Shown: positions 1-9,318, counted from the first letter of the stretch. The stretch is DNA of 64,000 bases from Leptospira paudalimensis (GCF_026151345.1 NZ_JAMQPR010000001.1:1904231-1968230); one strand, 5' to 3'. The notes: generated by a model from the letters alone, not told the origin. Numbers and translations are program-made.

Positions 1-409
1 CGTCTATATTTTGTCCTTTAAATTTTGCCATTACATTCCCCATCACCTTTCCCATATCCTGAGGTCCACTTGCACCTAACTGGGTTACAGCTTCTTTCAC
101 TGCTTTGTTAATTTCTTCTTCGGAGACTTCTTTTGGAATATAACGTGAGATGATTTCTGCTTCTTCAATTTCTTTACTCGACAGATCGGGACGATTCGCT
201 TTGTCATATTCCAAAGCGGTATCCTTACGGCGTTTGTAATTGGATTTGAGGATCTGCATGACTGCAGTATCCGAAAGTTCAGAAGCGCCAGTTTTCGTTA
301 ATTCATATTGAATTTCTGCTTTCATTAGACGTAAGGTGCCGAGGACTGTTTCATCCTTGGCTTTTAACGCCGTTTTTAGATCGGAATTGATCGTCTCTTG
401 CAGGGTCAT
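1..409 (-). CDS. yqeY: GatB/YqeY domain protein, partial (3' end outside window)
   Basis: The leftward reading frame opens with ATG at 407-409 (MTLQETINSDLKTALKAKD) and is still open at the window edge after about 136 residues, so the C-terminus is missing. The Lys-rich helical N-terminal part, the RLMKAEIQ segment and the phrase SRYIPKEVSEEEI are typical of the YqeY family, which shares the tRNA-binding tail domain of the GatB amidotransferase subunit. Its cellular role is not well defined; a link to aminoacyl-tRNA or amidotransferase function is family-level inference. It lies 19 bp downstream of rpsU in the same direction. The rpsU-yqeY pairing is common in bacteria and supports both calls. 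Confidence 0.88.
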   Translation of the reverse strand, partial: MTLQETINSDLKTALKAKDETVLGTLRLMKAEIQYELTKTGASELSDTAVMQILKSNYKRRKDTALEYDKANRPDLSSKEIEEAEIISRYIPKEVSEEEINKAVKEAVTQLGASGPQDMGKVMGNVMAKFKGQNID

Positions 410-428
410 AGGAAAACCGGCTTAAAGA

Positions 429-647
429 TTAAAGTTTATCTTTTTTAGCAAATAATCTTTTCTTTTTGTCTCGTTTGCGTTTTGCAGCTTCCACTGCTTT
501 TTTCTTAATGACACTTGGCTTTTCAAAGTATTCACGGCGTTTGATTTCGCTCATGATACCAGCATTTGCACAATCTCTTTTGAATCTACGAAGCGCTGCC
601 TCAATAGATTCCCCTTCTTTTAAATAAATCCCTACTTGTGGGGTCAT
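429..647 (-). CDS. rpsU: 30S ribosomal protein S21
   Basis: This is a very basic 72-residue protein. It has the S21 pattern: a V-G-I-Y-L-K start, the ESIEAALRRFKRDCANAG helix, the RREYFEKPS motif and a Lys/Arg-rich tail. S21 is a late-assembling small-subunit protein that helps initiation near the anti-Shine-Dalgarno region. I chose ATG at 645-647 because S21 proteins normally begin only a few residues before the V-x-[IV] strand. An in-frame TTG at 653 is better spaced from the AAGGA upstream and is a real alternative that would add two residues. It is followed by yqeY in the same direction. Confidence 0.95.
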   Translation of the reverse strand: MTPQVGIYLKEGESIEAALRRFKRDCANAGIMSEIKRREYFEKPSVIKKKAVEAAKRKRDKKKRLFAKKDKL

Positions 648-735
648 AGACAAACAACTGTCCTTTTGTAAAAATGGTCTAGTTTTGACGGTATCGGAAA
701 GAGCCCTATTCTGTCAATTCAGCGTAAAATTGCTT

Positions 736-1593
736 TTAGAAATTTTCAAGAAAAATGGACGAAAACTTGGCATCATCCGCCAAAACGTCCGCATCAATCG
801 GGAAAATCTTCAATTTATAGTCCAAAATCAAATGTTTGGAGGGAAAGTACAAAGATCCGAACCGGTGGTTCGCTCCATCCAATGTTTCCCCAGGGCAAAA
901 TAAAAAATAGGACCTAGGGTTCAGTTGGAAATTGAATTCGTTTTCCCTCGTTTCTTTGTGGAGGGTGGCCGTCACTTCTCGTAGAATTTCTTGACTTTTG
1001 ATGACCCCCATGGGTTTGAAAAAGGGGCTTAAGTCTTGGAGGTGGAAAAAAGCAATCACTCCTGATTTTGTTTCTCCCTGAAACGCCTTCTCCATTCGTT
1101 TGCGAATGGGTTCTGTGATGGTTTCAAAATCGAGTAAATTCTTTTCGCGAAGGGAAATCCCAGTCGCACAAAAGGTTAGGACTTGGTTCGAAAGATCTTC
1201 CCAAACCCTAGGCGGTAAACTTTGCCCTTTTTCGAGTAAAACCAAAACATAAACAGGGACTTCCCCTTCAGGCAATCGGATGACAGATAATTCCACTTCT
1301 CTCTCATTTTCACGAAAGGACTCGATGGTAATGGGAGATAAATACCCCATCGTGCGGGTCCAATGGGAGTACGAACTGGAAACAATCCCTCGGATTTTAT
1401 CCTCTTCCATCGTTTGCCCAAATTCATACACTAATTCTTTTCCTAAATACACCCAACCCATATAAGCACCAACACTGGCAAAACTGAGTCCCAAACGGCG
1501 GGAGTGGTAGTCGGTCATCTGCATAGAAGGAGAAGGGATTAGGTGCATAGGCTCAGTCATGGAGGTTCTAACGTACAGTATCGGATTTGTCAT
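736..1593 (-). CDS. Uncharacterised protein with a degenerate GGDEF-like domain
   Basis: The protein is up to 285 residues; ATG codons at 1593, 1560 and 1548 are all possible starts and none has a clear ribosome site. I do not recognise a named family. The C-terminal third follows the layout of a GGDEF domain: a strand SGVIAFFHLQDLSPFFKPMG where diguanylate cyclases have D-x-D-x-F-K-x-x-N-D, then a helix SQEILREVTATLHKE, then a strand with NPRSYFLFCPG where GGDEF would be. The metal-binding Asp and the GGDEF signature are absent, so cyclase activity is unlikely. The N-terminal half could be a GAF-like sensor, but I cannot show that. It is divergent from fbp with about 80 bp between them. Confidence 0.7.
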   Translation of the reverse strand: MTNPILYVRTSMTEPMHLIPSPSMQMTDYHSRRLGLSFASVGAYMGWVYLGKELVYEFGQTMEEDKIRGIVSSSYSHWTRTMGYLSPITIESFRENEREVELSVIRLPEGEVPVYVLVLLEKGQSLPPRVWEDLSNQVLTFCATGISLREKNLLDFETITEPIRKRMEKAFQGETKSGVIAFFHLQDLSPFFKPMGVIKSQEILREVTATLHKETRENEFNFQLNPRSYFLFCPGETLDGANHRFGSLYFPSKHLILDYKLKIFPIDADVLADDAKFSSIFLENF

Positions 1594-1670
1594 CCACTTT
1601 CAAAAGGAGAAAGGATTTGCTCCCTACCCACAACCACAAAAATGGTGTAAAAAACAACCTCGGGGAAACT

Positions 1671-2702
1671 GTGAACGCAACACCGAAACAAAAAAAACTC
1701 ATTTCTCTCTCACAATTCATCCTGGAAGAGCAACTCAAAATCCCGCACGCATCGGGAGAATTCACCGCCCTTCTTAGCCATTTGGTTTATGCCGCAAAAA
1801 TTGTAGGCCGAGAAGTGAGGAAAGCGGGACTCCTCGATGACATTTTGGGTGCCACAGAAGACACAAATGTCCAAGGCGAAACCCAGATGAAACTGGATCA
1901 ATACGCAGACAATGCCTTTAACCAATCCTTAAAAATCTGTGGTCACCTTTGTGTACTCGCCAGTGAAGAACATGAAGCCATCATCCCAATCCCTGGTGGG
2001 TACAATATTGGAAAGTACACGATGGCAATTGATCCTTTGGATGGTTCATCGAATATTGATACCAATGTATCCATTGGAACCATTTTTTCCATCCACCAAA
2101 GATTAGAACCTAATTCCAAAGAACCAGGAACTGAAAGAGACCTGCTCCAAAAAGGCCATTTACAACGTTGCGCTGGTTATATCATTTATGGATCTTCGAC
2201 TATGCTTGTTTTATCTACTGGAAAGGGAGTTTCTGGATTCACACTCGATCCAAGTGTCGGTGAATTTTTACTGTCTCACCCGAACATGCAAATGCCAGAA
2301 GCGGGAGATATTTATTCTGCCAATGAAGGGAATGCATCCTATTGGTCACCCGAAGTCCAAGCCTACTTACAAAAAATCAAATCCATTGAAGGGGGAAAAA
2401 AGCCAAAAACTGCACGTTACATTGGTTCCCTCGTAGCAGATTTCCACAGAAACCTGTTAAAAGGAGGGATTTTCCTCTATCCAAACGATACAAAATCCAG
2501 CAAATACCCAAATGGAAAACTGCGTTTGTTATATGAAGCAGCTCCCATGGCGTTCATTGCAGAACAAGCAGGTGGTATGGCAGTGACCGTAAAAGGAGAA
2601 CGAATTTTGGACCTAACTCCAAAGGAACTCCATGAACGAACAACGCTCATCATTGGAAGCAAAAGAGAAGTAGAAGAATTCCTTACATTTGTTCCAAAAT
2701 AA
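1671..2702 (+). CDS. fbp: Fructose-1,6-bisphosphatase, class I
   Basis: This enzyme removes the 1-phosphate from fructose-1,6-bisphosphate, the committed step of gluconeogenesis; leptospires live on fatty acids and so must make their sugars this way. The class I metal-site motif DPLDGSSNID lies at about residues 121-130 and the C-terminal EAAPMAFIAEQAGG motif follows; GQ/E ligands precede it. The frame is open from 1587, but I place the start at GTG 1671, which gives 343 residues (the usual family length), begins just before the conserved KQKKLISLSQFI segment, and follows a GGGG-rich stretch. The earlier codons give a basic extension unlike the family. A hairpin follows the stop codon. Confidence 0.95.
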   Translation: MNATPKQKKLISLSQFILEEQLKIPHASGEFTALLSHLVYAAKIVGREVRKAGLLDDILGATEDTNVQGETQMKLDQYADNAFNQSLKICGHLCVLASEEHEAIIPIPGGYNIGKYTMAIDPLDGSSNIDTNVSIGTIFSIHQRLEPNSKEPGTERDLLQKGHLQRCAGYIIYGSSTMLVLSTGKGVSGFTLDPSVGEFLLSHPNMQMPEAGDIYSANEGNASYWSPEVQAYLQKIKSIEGGKKPKTARYIGSLVADFHRNLLKGGIFLYPNDTKSSKYPNGKLRLLYEAAPMAFIAEQAGGMAVTVKGERILDLTPKELHERTTLIIGSKREVEEFLTFVPK

Positions 2703-2710
2703 ATTCCTTA

Positions 2711-2738
2711 GAAATTTCTGATTCCATTCAGAAATTTC
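2711..2738 (+). terminator. Hairpin terminator after fbp
   Basis: There is a perfect 11-bp inverted repeat GAAATTTCTGA / TCAGAAATTTC with a six-base loop, starting 8 bp after the fbp stop and followed by TTTC. The stem is AT-rich, so termination may be partial. Confidence 0.6.
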
Positions 2739-2803
2739 TTTCAATGGAAACGAAGATCGTGTAGTTTTGGCAGAATTAAAAGATTTTTAGGAGAAAACTT
2801 TCG

Positions 2804-3052
2804 ATGAACAAAAAACTACTCGTTTTAATTCTCGGTGTAACTATGGCTTCTGGACTTGCTTTCTGCAAAAAAGAAGAGCCAGTTGTAGAAGAAAAAATGG
2901 AAACTGTTGAAGATGCAGCAAAAAAAGTAACTACTGAAGTAGAGAAAAAAGTAGATGCAGCAGTAAAAACTGCTGAAACAGAAGTAAAAAAAGCTGCTAC
3001 TGGCGCTGTTAAAGACGCAACAAAAGACATTAAAAAACCAGCTGGTTTCTAA
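2804..3052 (+). CDS. Small Lys/Ala/Glu-rich putative lipoprotein with 11-residue repeats
   Basis: This is an 82-residue protein with a strong site AGGAGA upstream of the ATG. It has a short basic start, a hydrophobic stretch LLVLILGVTMASGLAF and then Cys21, which fits a loose spirochaetal lipobox although Phe just before the Cys is unusual. The mature part is about 60 residues of amphipathic helix built from 11-residue units (VEDAAKKVTTE, VEKKVDAAVKT, AETEVKKAATG, AVKDATKDIKK). This is the pattern seen in LEA-like and apolipoprotein-like proteins. I infer a periplasmic or membrane-surface helix anchored by lipid; no specific function can be assigned. It is a single gene bounded by hairpins on both sides. 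Confidence 0.8.
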   Translation: MNKKLLVLILGVTMASGLAFCKKEEPVVEEKMETVEDAAKKVTTEVEKKVDAAVKTAETEVKKAATGAVKDATKDIKKPAGF

Positions 3053-3070
3053 TTCTTTTTTATCGTTTTT

Positions 3071-3110
3071 AAAACAAAAAACCAACCGATCTTCGGTTGG
3101 TTTTTTTTTG
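3071..3110. terminator. Bidirectional intrinsic terminator
   Basis: The stem ACCAACCGA (3081-3089) pairs with TCGGTTGGT (3093-3101) around a three-base loop. It is flanked by a run of A on the left and a run of T on the right, so it can stop transcription of the lipoprotein gene from the left and of the leftward gene ending at 3116 from the right. Confidence 0.9.
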
Positions 3111-3115
3111 CCCTT

Positions 3116-4399
3116 TTAGGAATCCGTGTATTTGATTTTTGCGTGGAGTTCTTCCTCTAACGCACATTTGGGATAGGTTCCTACATCTAAAGCAGTACCG
3201 ATGTAACCAAATGGATCTTGAGGAGAGATAATCCGAAGGTCCCATCCATTCACAATCCAAGGACATTGGTAATTTCGGTCCTTACAAACGATCTGTGAAG
3301 ATTTAGGTTTTGGATAAGCCCATGCAGATGTTTGGAATTTACATTTGTTTTCAATTTCGGCAATGGTACGAATCCGTTTGATCGCATGATCAAATTCTTT
3401 AAACCGATCAATCATGGGATCTGCCAAATCTTTTCGGAAGAGTCCCTTCTCTGCATTATAAGTAAACATCACAAGGAGTTTTTCAGAAACATGTTCTTTG
3501 TCAGTTGTGACCTTTAGATTCTCCATGATGTACCGAGCAATCTTCAATGCGTCTAACGTGACTTCTGCGGTGTTATCGGCATATTCTCCCGCTTCTTCCT
3601 CGTCATCACTTGCATCGTCTTCCATTCCACTGCCGAGTAGTAAGTCTTGGTTCAATTGGTGTTTTCGTAAGTCTTCTACATTGACATTGGCTGGGTTCAC
3701 ACCTGGAATTTCAAAATTAGAATTTCCATGGTTGTTAATTGCACTAATCACTTCTTCTGGTAAATTGAGTTTACGTGCGATTTCGATACTGAGGTTCACA
3801 GCAGATGTAAGAGAGGAACCAAAAAAACTTTGTCTGTACAAACCTTCTTTGGATACAGAAATATCAGCGCATAAACCTGCTAAAAAACTATAACGGTTCA
3901 CCATTTTAAATCCGTATTGTTTTTGGATGACAGATCCCAAACTGAGGAGTCCAAAATCTGCAAGATGATTAAAAAATTCTTTGTGTGAAAGTAAAATGCG
4001 AAAAAATGATAAGGCAACTGTTTTCGAATAAAATGAGTTTTGAATGATCCCCTTTAGACTAGCCATTCGTTCTGCATTTTGTTCATAAAGGTGGAAAATG
4101 AATTCATTAGACCTATCATCAACCCGATTTAAGATTGCTTTTGACAAAACTTGTCTAAGCATCTTCATTAAATCTTTTGACATTGCAAGTTTGAAGGAAG
4201 GAATATAATTCCCTTCTAATCCTTCTAGTTTTTTTAATACGTTTTCTTTGATTGCTACTTTTTCTTTGATAAGAATGTTTCCATTTTTATCAACAACAGG
4301 TTCACTGAGTGAGACAGAACCTAACAGATCATAATCCACAGCAAAATTTTTAAATTCATTGAATTCTAGGAATTCGATACCAGCACTCGTAATTTTCAT
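3116..4399 (-). CDS. Uncharacterised protein with a degenerate HD-like domain
   Basis: This is a 427-residue soluble protein with no signal peptide. Residues about 100-235 have the helical layout of HD/HD-GYP phosphohydrolases: a conserved-looking SHKEFFNHLADFGLL helix, then FLAGLCADIS where the family has LLHDIG, and SAINNHGN where the family has a HHE-type motif. The HD pair is therefore replaced by Ala-Asp, and catalysis is doubtful. An acidic linker (GMEDDASDDEEEAGEY) separates this from a C-terminal part that ends with a Cys-containing segment (ENKCKFQTSA, KDRNYQCPW). A role as a non-catalytic receptor or scaffold is only a guess. It ends at the shared terminator with the small lipoprotein gene. 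Confidence 0.75.
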   Translation of the reverse strand: MKITSAGIEFLEFNEFKNFAVDYDLLGSVSLSEPVVDKNGNILIKEKVAIKENVLKKLEGLEGNYIPSFKLAMSKDLMKMLRQVLSKAILNRVDDRSNEFIFHLYEQNAERMASLKGIIQNSFYSKTVALSFFRILLSHKEFFNHLADFGLLSLGSVIQKQYGFKMVNRYSFLAGLCADISVSKEGLYRQSFFGSSLTSAVNLSIEIARKLNLPEEVISAINNHGNSNFEIPGVNPANVNVEDLRKHQLNQDLLLGSGMEDDASDDEEEAGEYADNTAEVTLDALKIARYIMENLKVTTDKEHVSEKLLVMFTYNAEKGLFRKDLADPMIDRFKEFDHAIKRIRTIAEIENKCKFQTSAWAYPKPKSSQIVCKDRNYQCPWIVNGWDLRIISPQDPFGYIGTALDVGTYPKCALEEELHAKIKYTDS

Positions 4400-4503
4400 A
4401 AAGGTCCTAGGGAAACTGTCTTTTATGTTCTTTTAAGAGCAAGATTTTTGCTTTCTTTCTTTGTCTAAATAGTGTAGTTTTTTAGTGGTTTTGGAGGTTC
4501 TAT

Positions 4504-5490
4504 TTGGTTTCTTCTATCCCCAAAGACTCACAATCTGTGAGCGAATTACAAGAGTTCTACAGGCAAATGGTACTTATACGAAAGTTTGAAGAGGCTGCGG
4601 CGAAAGCATACAGTGTTGGAAAAATTGGCGGGTTTCTGCATTTGTACATTGGGCAAGAGGCAGTTGGTGTTGGTTCCATTGCTGCTCTCACTCCTCATGA
4701 CTATATTGTCTCGACTTACCGTGACCATGGACACGCACTCGCTCGTGGTTTACATCCGAACGCACTGATGGCAGAACTTTTTGGAAAGGCAACTGGAGTC
4801 TCCAAAGGAAATGGAGGATCGATGCATTTTTTTGATAAAAATGCTCACTTTATGGGAGGGCATGGAATTGTAGGTGGTCATATCTCACTCGCTGCTGGGA
4901 TCGCATTTGCCTCCAAGTATAAAAAAGAAGATTCAGTCACCATTTGTTTTTTTGGTGAAGGAGCTGCCAATATTGGTTCTTTTCACGAAGGACTCAACCT
5001 TGCTGCTATCTGGAAACTACCAGTTGTTTTCATTTGTGAGAACAATCATTATGCGATGGGAACACCCGAATACCGTGCTCTAGCTGTCAAAGATGTGTCG
5101 GTGCGAGCCTATGCATATGATATGGCGAGGGACCATATCGAAGGGGATGAAGTAAGAAAGGTTAGAGACCATGTGAAAGTTGCGGTAGACAGAGCACGCC
5201 GAGGGGAAGGACCAACTCTCATTGAAGTATCCACTTACCGGTTTCGTGGTCATTCCATGTCAGACCCAGCCAAATATAGAACCAAAGAAGAATTAGATGC
5301 TTATAAAAAAAAGGATCCACTGATGCGGGCAAGGCATGAACTTGAATTAGGTGGAATTAAACCAGAAATTTTGGACAAATTGGAAATCGAAATCCAAACC
5401 CAAATTGATGAAGCTTATGCATTTGCAGAATCCTCTCCCGAACCACCTCTTTCCCAACTTCACAAGTATGTGTACGCGGAGGATAAATAA
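4504..5490 (+). CDS. pdhA: Pyruvate dehydrogenase E1 component, alpha subunit
   Basis: This is the thiamine-diphosphate-dependent half of the E1 heterotetramer, which decarboxylates pyruvate and acetylates the lipoyl group of E2. The ThDP-binding stretch is visible as FFGEGAANIG followed about 30 residues later by ENN, and the phosphorylation-loop region reads YRFRGHSMSDPAKYR. The length of 328 residues is normal for the two-subunit E1. The start is TTG at 4504, chosen because GGAGG stands at 4493-4497 with ideal spacing and no ATG lies nearby. The pdhB ATG follows the stop codon directly, so the subunits are translationally coupled. Confidence 0.95.
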   Translation: MVSSIPKDSQSVSELQEFYRQMVLIRKFEEAAAKAYSVGKIGGFLHLYIGQEAVGVGSIAALTPHDYIVSTYRDHGHALARGLHPNALMAELFGKATGVSKGNGGSMHFFDKNAHFMGGHGIVGGHISLAAGIAFASKYKKEDSVTICFFGEGAANIGSFHEGLNLAAIWKLPVVFICENNHYAMGTPEYRALAVKDVSVRAYAYDMARDHIEGDEVRKVRDHVKVAVDRARRGEGPTLIEVSTYRFRGHSMSDPAKYRTKEELDAYKKKDPLMRARHELELGGIKPEILDKLEIEIQTQIDEAYAFAESSPEPPLSQLHKYVYAEDK

Positions 5491-6465
5491 ATGGCAGTGT
5501 TAACCTATCGAGAAGCACTCAATCGCGCCATGGTGGAAGAAATGGAAAAAGACCCCATGATTTATTTGATGGGAGAAGAAGTGGGACATTACCAAGGTGC
5601 CTATAAAGTTTCCCAAGGGATGCTCGATAAGTTTGGAGAAGCCAGAGTGATTGACACCCCTATTTCCGAAAATGGATTTGCAGGGATTGGTGTGGGATCA
5701 GCGATGGTGGGACTCAGACCTATCATTGAATTTATGACTTGGAATTTTTCGTTGGTTGCGATCGACCAAATCATCAACTCAGCAGCAAAGATGAATTATA
5801 TGAGCGGTGGTCAATTTCCGATGCCAATTGTATTTCGCGGTGCAGGTGGTGCAGGAGGAAGACTTGGAGCCCAACACTCACAAGCCTTTGAATCTTGGTA
5901 TGCTCACTGCCCTGGTCTCAAGGTTGTATGCCCTGCGACACCAAAAGATGCCTATGGCCTCCTCAAATCTTCGATCCGGGATAACAATCCAACCATCTTC
6001 ATCGAATCAGAAGTTTTGTATGGTTCCAAAGGAGAAGTCCCCGAACAGGAATATACCATTCCTTTAGGTCTTGGAGAAATCAAACGAAAAGGAACAGACA
6101 TAACTATCGTTACCTGGTCGAGAGCTCTCAGTTTTGCAGAAGAAGCTGCAATCATTTTAGAAAAAGAAGGAATCTCCGTCGAAATTGTGGATCTACGCAG
6201 TTTACGACCGTTAGATGAAAATCTCATTTATGAGTCGGTCAAAAAAACAAACAGAGCCATTGTTGTCGAAGAAGGATGGCCTGTGGCTGGGTTTGGAGCA
6301 CAAATTTCACACCTCATCCAAAAAAATGTTTTCTCATATCTAGACCACCCTGTGGAACGAGTCACACAAATGGATGTTCCTATGTCTTATGCTGCAAACC
6401 TCGAACGAATGAGTTTGCCGAATGCCAACCGAGTGGCAGATACCATCCGAGAGATGTTACGTTAA
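5491..6465 (+). CDS. pdhB: Pyruvate dehydrogenase E1 component, beta subunit
   Basis: This 324-residue protein is the second E1 subunit. Typical features are [33 protein letters not shown] and the central [12 protein letters not shown] region, followed by a C-terminal transketolase domain ([22 protein letters not shown]). The ATG at 5491 abuts the pdhA stop. Its 3' end runs into the pdhC ribosome-binding site, so all three genes form one transcript. The pairing with an E2 that has a single lipoyl domain suggests pyruvate rather than branched-chain keto acids, but the sequence alone cannot exclude a branched-chain substrate. Confidence 0.95.
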   Translation: MAVLTYREALNRAMVEEMEKDPMIYLMGEEVGHYQGAYKVSQGMLDKFGEARVIDTPISENGFAGIGVGSAMVGLRPIIEFMTWNFSLVAIDQIINSAAKMNYMSGGQFPMPIVFRGAGGAGGRLGAQHSQAFESWYAHCPGLKVVCPATPKDAYGLLKSSIRDNNPTIFIESEVLYGSKGEVPEQEYTIPLGLGEIKRKGTDITIVTWSRALSFAEEAAIILEKEGISVEIVDLRSLRPLDENLIYESVKKTNRAIVVEEGWPVAGFGAQISHLIQKNVFSYLDHPVERVTQMDVPMSYAANLERMSLPNANRVADTIREMLR

Positions 6466-6475
6466 GGAGACCAGA

Positions 6476-7837
6476 GTGGCAAAAATACAAGAAATGACCC
6501 AATTATCCCCTACGATGGAAGAGGGAACCATTGTGAAATGGCTAAAAAAAGAAGGTGATTCCGTAAGTCCAGGGGACATCCTCGCGGAAGTTGAAACTGA
6601 CAAAGCAGTCATGGAGATGGAAGCTTATGATTCAGGAGTGATCTTAAAAATCATCCAAGGGGAAGGCACCAAACTAAAAGTAGGTGAAGCACTTGCCGTG
6701 ATTGGAAAACCAGGAGAAGACATCACATCCCTACTTACGAACCTTCCAAAAAAAACTCCCGGTTCGACGCTAGCCACAACGAGTGAAACTCCAAAAGAGG
6801 TGGTCTCTTCCACACCAAGTGTTGGAACAAACGAAACTGTAGCCAAGGAAAGTCCAAACCTACAAACTCACTCAGTTTCCCAAAACCAATCGCCTGCCCC
6901 AATTCAGACAACCACTCTTCAAAAAGAGACAACAAATGGAACACCCTCTGTACCACGTGGAACTCTTCGTGTACTTGCTTCTCCCCTTGCAAAATCCATT
7001 GCCATCGAACATGGAATTGACTTACACAAGGTCATAGGAACCGGTCCCGAAGGAAGGATCACTAAAAAAGATGTATTGGATACCTTAACAAAAGGAATGG
7101 GATCAACAAGTGGAGGGTATGAAACACAAGTGAGTGATGAGGTGATTAGTTTGAATGGAATGCGTAAAACCATAGCCAAACGACTCACGGAATCCAAACA
7201 AAACCTACCCCATTTTTACTTGAATGTGGATGTCAATGCGAAAGCCCTTGAGGCCTTACGCAAGGAAATCAATGATTTCCAAACCGCTCAAAACCCAGAA
7301 ACACCCACTAAAGTGAGTTTGAATGACATCATTGTCAAAGCAACAGCTTCCGCCCTCAAACTCCATCCTAAGGTGAATGCAAGTTTCCAAGGTGATTCCA
7401 TTTTACAATTTGGTCGCATCGACGTAGGAATCGCAGTGTCAATTGACGGAGGACTACTAACGCCCGTTATCCGTGATGCAAACAGAAAGTCCATCCAACA
7501 AATTTCACACGAAGTGAAGGAACTCGCAAAAAAAGCCAGGGAAAGAAAGTTAAAACCAGAAGAGTTTACGAATGGTACTTTTACCATTTCCAATTTGGGG
7601 ATGTATGGAATCAGTCGGTTTACAGCCATTATCAATGAACCTGAAAGTGCAATCCTTGCTGTTGGTTCTGTAGAGGATAAACCCGTTGTGGAAAATGGAA
7701 ACGTGGTGGCAGGAAGGATTCTTTCTCTCACACTCTCCTGCGATCACCGGGTGATCGATGGAGCTGTGGGAGCAGAGTTTTTAAAGACCTTAAGGAGTTT
7801 ATTGGAAAAACCAAATCTTCTCCTTGCAGTCGGTTAA
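6476..7837 (+). CDS. pdhC: Dihydrolipoamide acetyltransferase (E2) of pyruvate dehydrogenase
   Basis: This 453-residue protein has the normal E2 order: one lipoyl domain with the lipoylated Lys in [10 protein letters not shown] (about residue 43), a Pro/Ser/Thr-rich linker, a peripheral subunit-binding domain ([18 protein letters not shown] to [10 protein letters not shown]), and the acyltransferase domain ending with the active-site DHRVIDG motif. I start at GTG 6476 because AAGGAG overlaps the pdhB stop 6-7 bases before it and the protein then begins [17 protein letters not shown], the usual E2 N-terminus. The longer frame from ATG 6422 would overlap pdhB. No E3 gene (lpd) follows here. Confidence 0.95.
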   Translation: MAKIQEMTQLSPTMEEGTIVKWLKKEGDSVSPGDILAEVETDKAVMEMEAYDSGVILKIIQGEGTKLKVGEALAVIGKPGEDITSLLTNLPKKTPGSTLATTSETPKEVVSSTPSVGTNETVAKESPNLQTHSVSQNQSPAPIQTTTLQKETTNGTPSVPRGTLRVLASPLAKSIAIEHGIDLHKVIGTGPEGRITKKDVLDTLTKGMGSTSGGYETQVSDEVISLNGMRKTIAKRLTESKQNLPHFYLNVDVNAKALEALRKEINDFQTAQNPETPTKVSLNDIIVKATASALKLHPKVNASFQGDSILQFGRIDVGIAVSIDGGLLTPVIRDANRKSIQQISHEVKELAKKARERKLKPEEFTNGTFTISNLGMYGISRFTAIINEPESAILAVGSVEDKPVVENGNVVAGRILSLTLSCDHRVIDGAVGAEFLKTLRSLLEKPNLLLAVG

Positions 7838-7849
7838 TCAAATTTAAGG

Positions 7850-8059
7850 TTAAGCAGCAAAAAAATCTGCACTTTGGATATCGGCAATGGGAATGCGAAC
7901 CACACCAGTGGCCAAATTCCCGATAACGACATCGTCCATCATTTGGCGGTTTTTATCGAGTTCGATGCTCTTTCCATCTTTGAGGTGTAAAACGATATCG
8001 ATTCCTCGGTAGTGGATGTAACGTTCGAGTGTGTTTTTGAATTTGTGAGCTTTGTCCAT
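7850..8059 (-). CDS. Small conserved-looking protein of unknown function
   Basis: This is a 69-residue protein read leftward, converging on pdhC with 12 bp between the ends. It has no signal peptide or membrane segment. The composition is balanced, with a helix (AHKFKNTLERYIHYRG) followed by beta-type segments (IDIVLHLKDGKSIEL, GVVRIPIADIQSADFF), resembling a small Sm-like or PilZ-like barrel in shape. I cannot assign a family. Normal codon use and the absence of any overlapping gene make it a probable real gene. Confidence 0.65.
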   Translation of the reverse strand: MDKAHKFKNTLERYIHYRGIDIVLHLKDGKSIELDKNRQMMDDVVIGNLATGVVRIPIADIQSADFFAA

Positions 8060-8190
8060 CTGGTTTTTCGTTCCTTTATCTTTGTAACTTACAAAGGGTA
8101 TCGTACGAAGTGAATGAGACCTTTAGAAAATTTTGTCTCATTAGATAAGTTTTTTTTGACATCCATAGGAAACTAAGAGAATTATGTCAC

Positions 8191-9210
8191 ATGAAGTCTG
8201 AGAACCCAACCTCCGCCACTCCTGGCGTACGAAAAGCTGCCCTCCTCCTCCTATCCCTTGGCAAAGAAAGAGCCGCCGATGTTCTAAGACACCTAGACGA
8301 TTCTATGTTAGAAGCAGTGATTTTGGAAATGTCCAAAATTAGGTCTGTTTCCAAGGAAGAAAGGGAAACCATTCTAAAAGAATTCCATCATACCATTGAA
8401 GACATTTCCGAATCCACTTCGGGTGGATTGTCAACAGCCAAATCCCTTCTCGAACATACAGTGGGATCAGAAAAAGCCAATGTGATCTTAAAAAAGATCC
8501 ATAAAGAAGAAACGAAGAATGATTTTGAATTTTTAAACTTAGTTGAGCCGACGGTTTTACAAACCATGCTCGCGACAGAATCACCTCAAATCATTGCAGT
8601 TACCCTTTCGCACCTGGATCCCAAAAAAGCAGCCGATGTTTTGAAACTCTTCCCGAAACCAGAACAGGCAAAAATCGCAGTCCGTCTCGCCACGACCTCC
8701 AAAACCCACCCAGATGTGATCCAAAACATCGCAAGGATTCTCAAAAAACGGTACGAAGAAAGGGACAAACAAGAATATTCCGAAGCTGGTGGTGCACACG
8801 TACTTGCGAACATCCTTAACTTTATGGAAAAGGGTGCAGAAGAAACCATCCTTTCTGAATTAGAAGAAACCTCACCAGATGTTGCTGACCAAGTCAGGGA
8901 AAAATTATACACGTTTGAAGACATTTTATCTCTCGATAACAAAGAGATGAGGATTCTCATCAATCGATTGGCAGATGATACGGCAATCTCTCTTGCCATT
9001 CGTGGTGCCGGAGATGAAATCCGAAAAAAATTCTTAAACAATATGAGCCAAAACCGTGCAGAAGATATATTAGATATTTTAGATATGAAACCCCGCGTCA
9101 CCTTACGAGAGATAAACGAAGCACGAAGTAAGATTGTCCAGGTTGCAAGAGTTTTAGAAGAGGAAAATCAAATCCTATTCAAAAAAGACAAAGAAGAATA
9201 CATCGAATGA
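8191..9210 (+). CDS. fliG: Flagellar motor switch protein FliG
   Basis: This 339-residue protein is the rotor component that couples MotA stators to torque and to CheY-controlled switching. The N-terminal domain starts at VRKAALLLLSLGKERAADVLRHL. The middle domain carries SPQIIAVTLSHLDPKKAADVL, the counterpart of the EHPQ motif. The C-terminal torque helix region reads EMRILINRLADDTAISLAIRGA with the usual charged residues. Spirochaetes often carry more than one fliG, so this may be one of several copies. It stands alone, followed by a tRNA on the other strand. The start has only a weak AAGAGA upstream. Confidence 0.93.
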   Translation: MKSENPTSATPGVRKAALLLLSLGKERAADVLRHLDDSMLEAVILEMSKIRSVSKEERETILKEFHHTIEDISESTSGGLSTAKSLLEHTVGSEKANVILKKIHKEETKNDFEFLNLVEPTVLQTMLATESPQIIAVTLSHLDPKKAADVLKLFPKPEQAKIAVRLATTSKTHPDVIQNIARILKKRYEERDKQEYSEAGGAHVLANILNFMEKGAEETILSELEETSPDVADQVREKLYTFEDILSLDNKEMRILINRLADDTAISLAIRGAGDEIRKKFLNNMSQNRAEDILDILDMKPRVTLREINEARSKIVQVARVLEEENQILFKKDKEEYIE

Positions 9211-9241
9211 AAAGGGGATGAACAAGAAGGGAAATTCCCGA

Positions 9242-9318
<77 letters not shown>

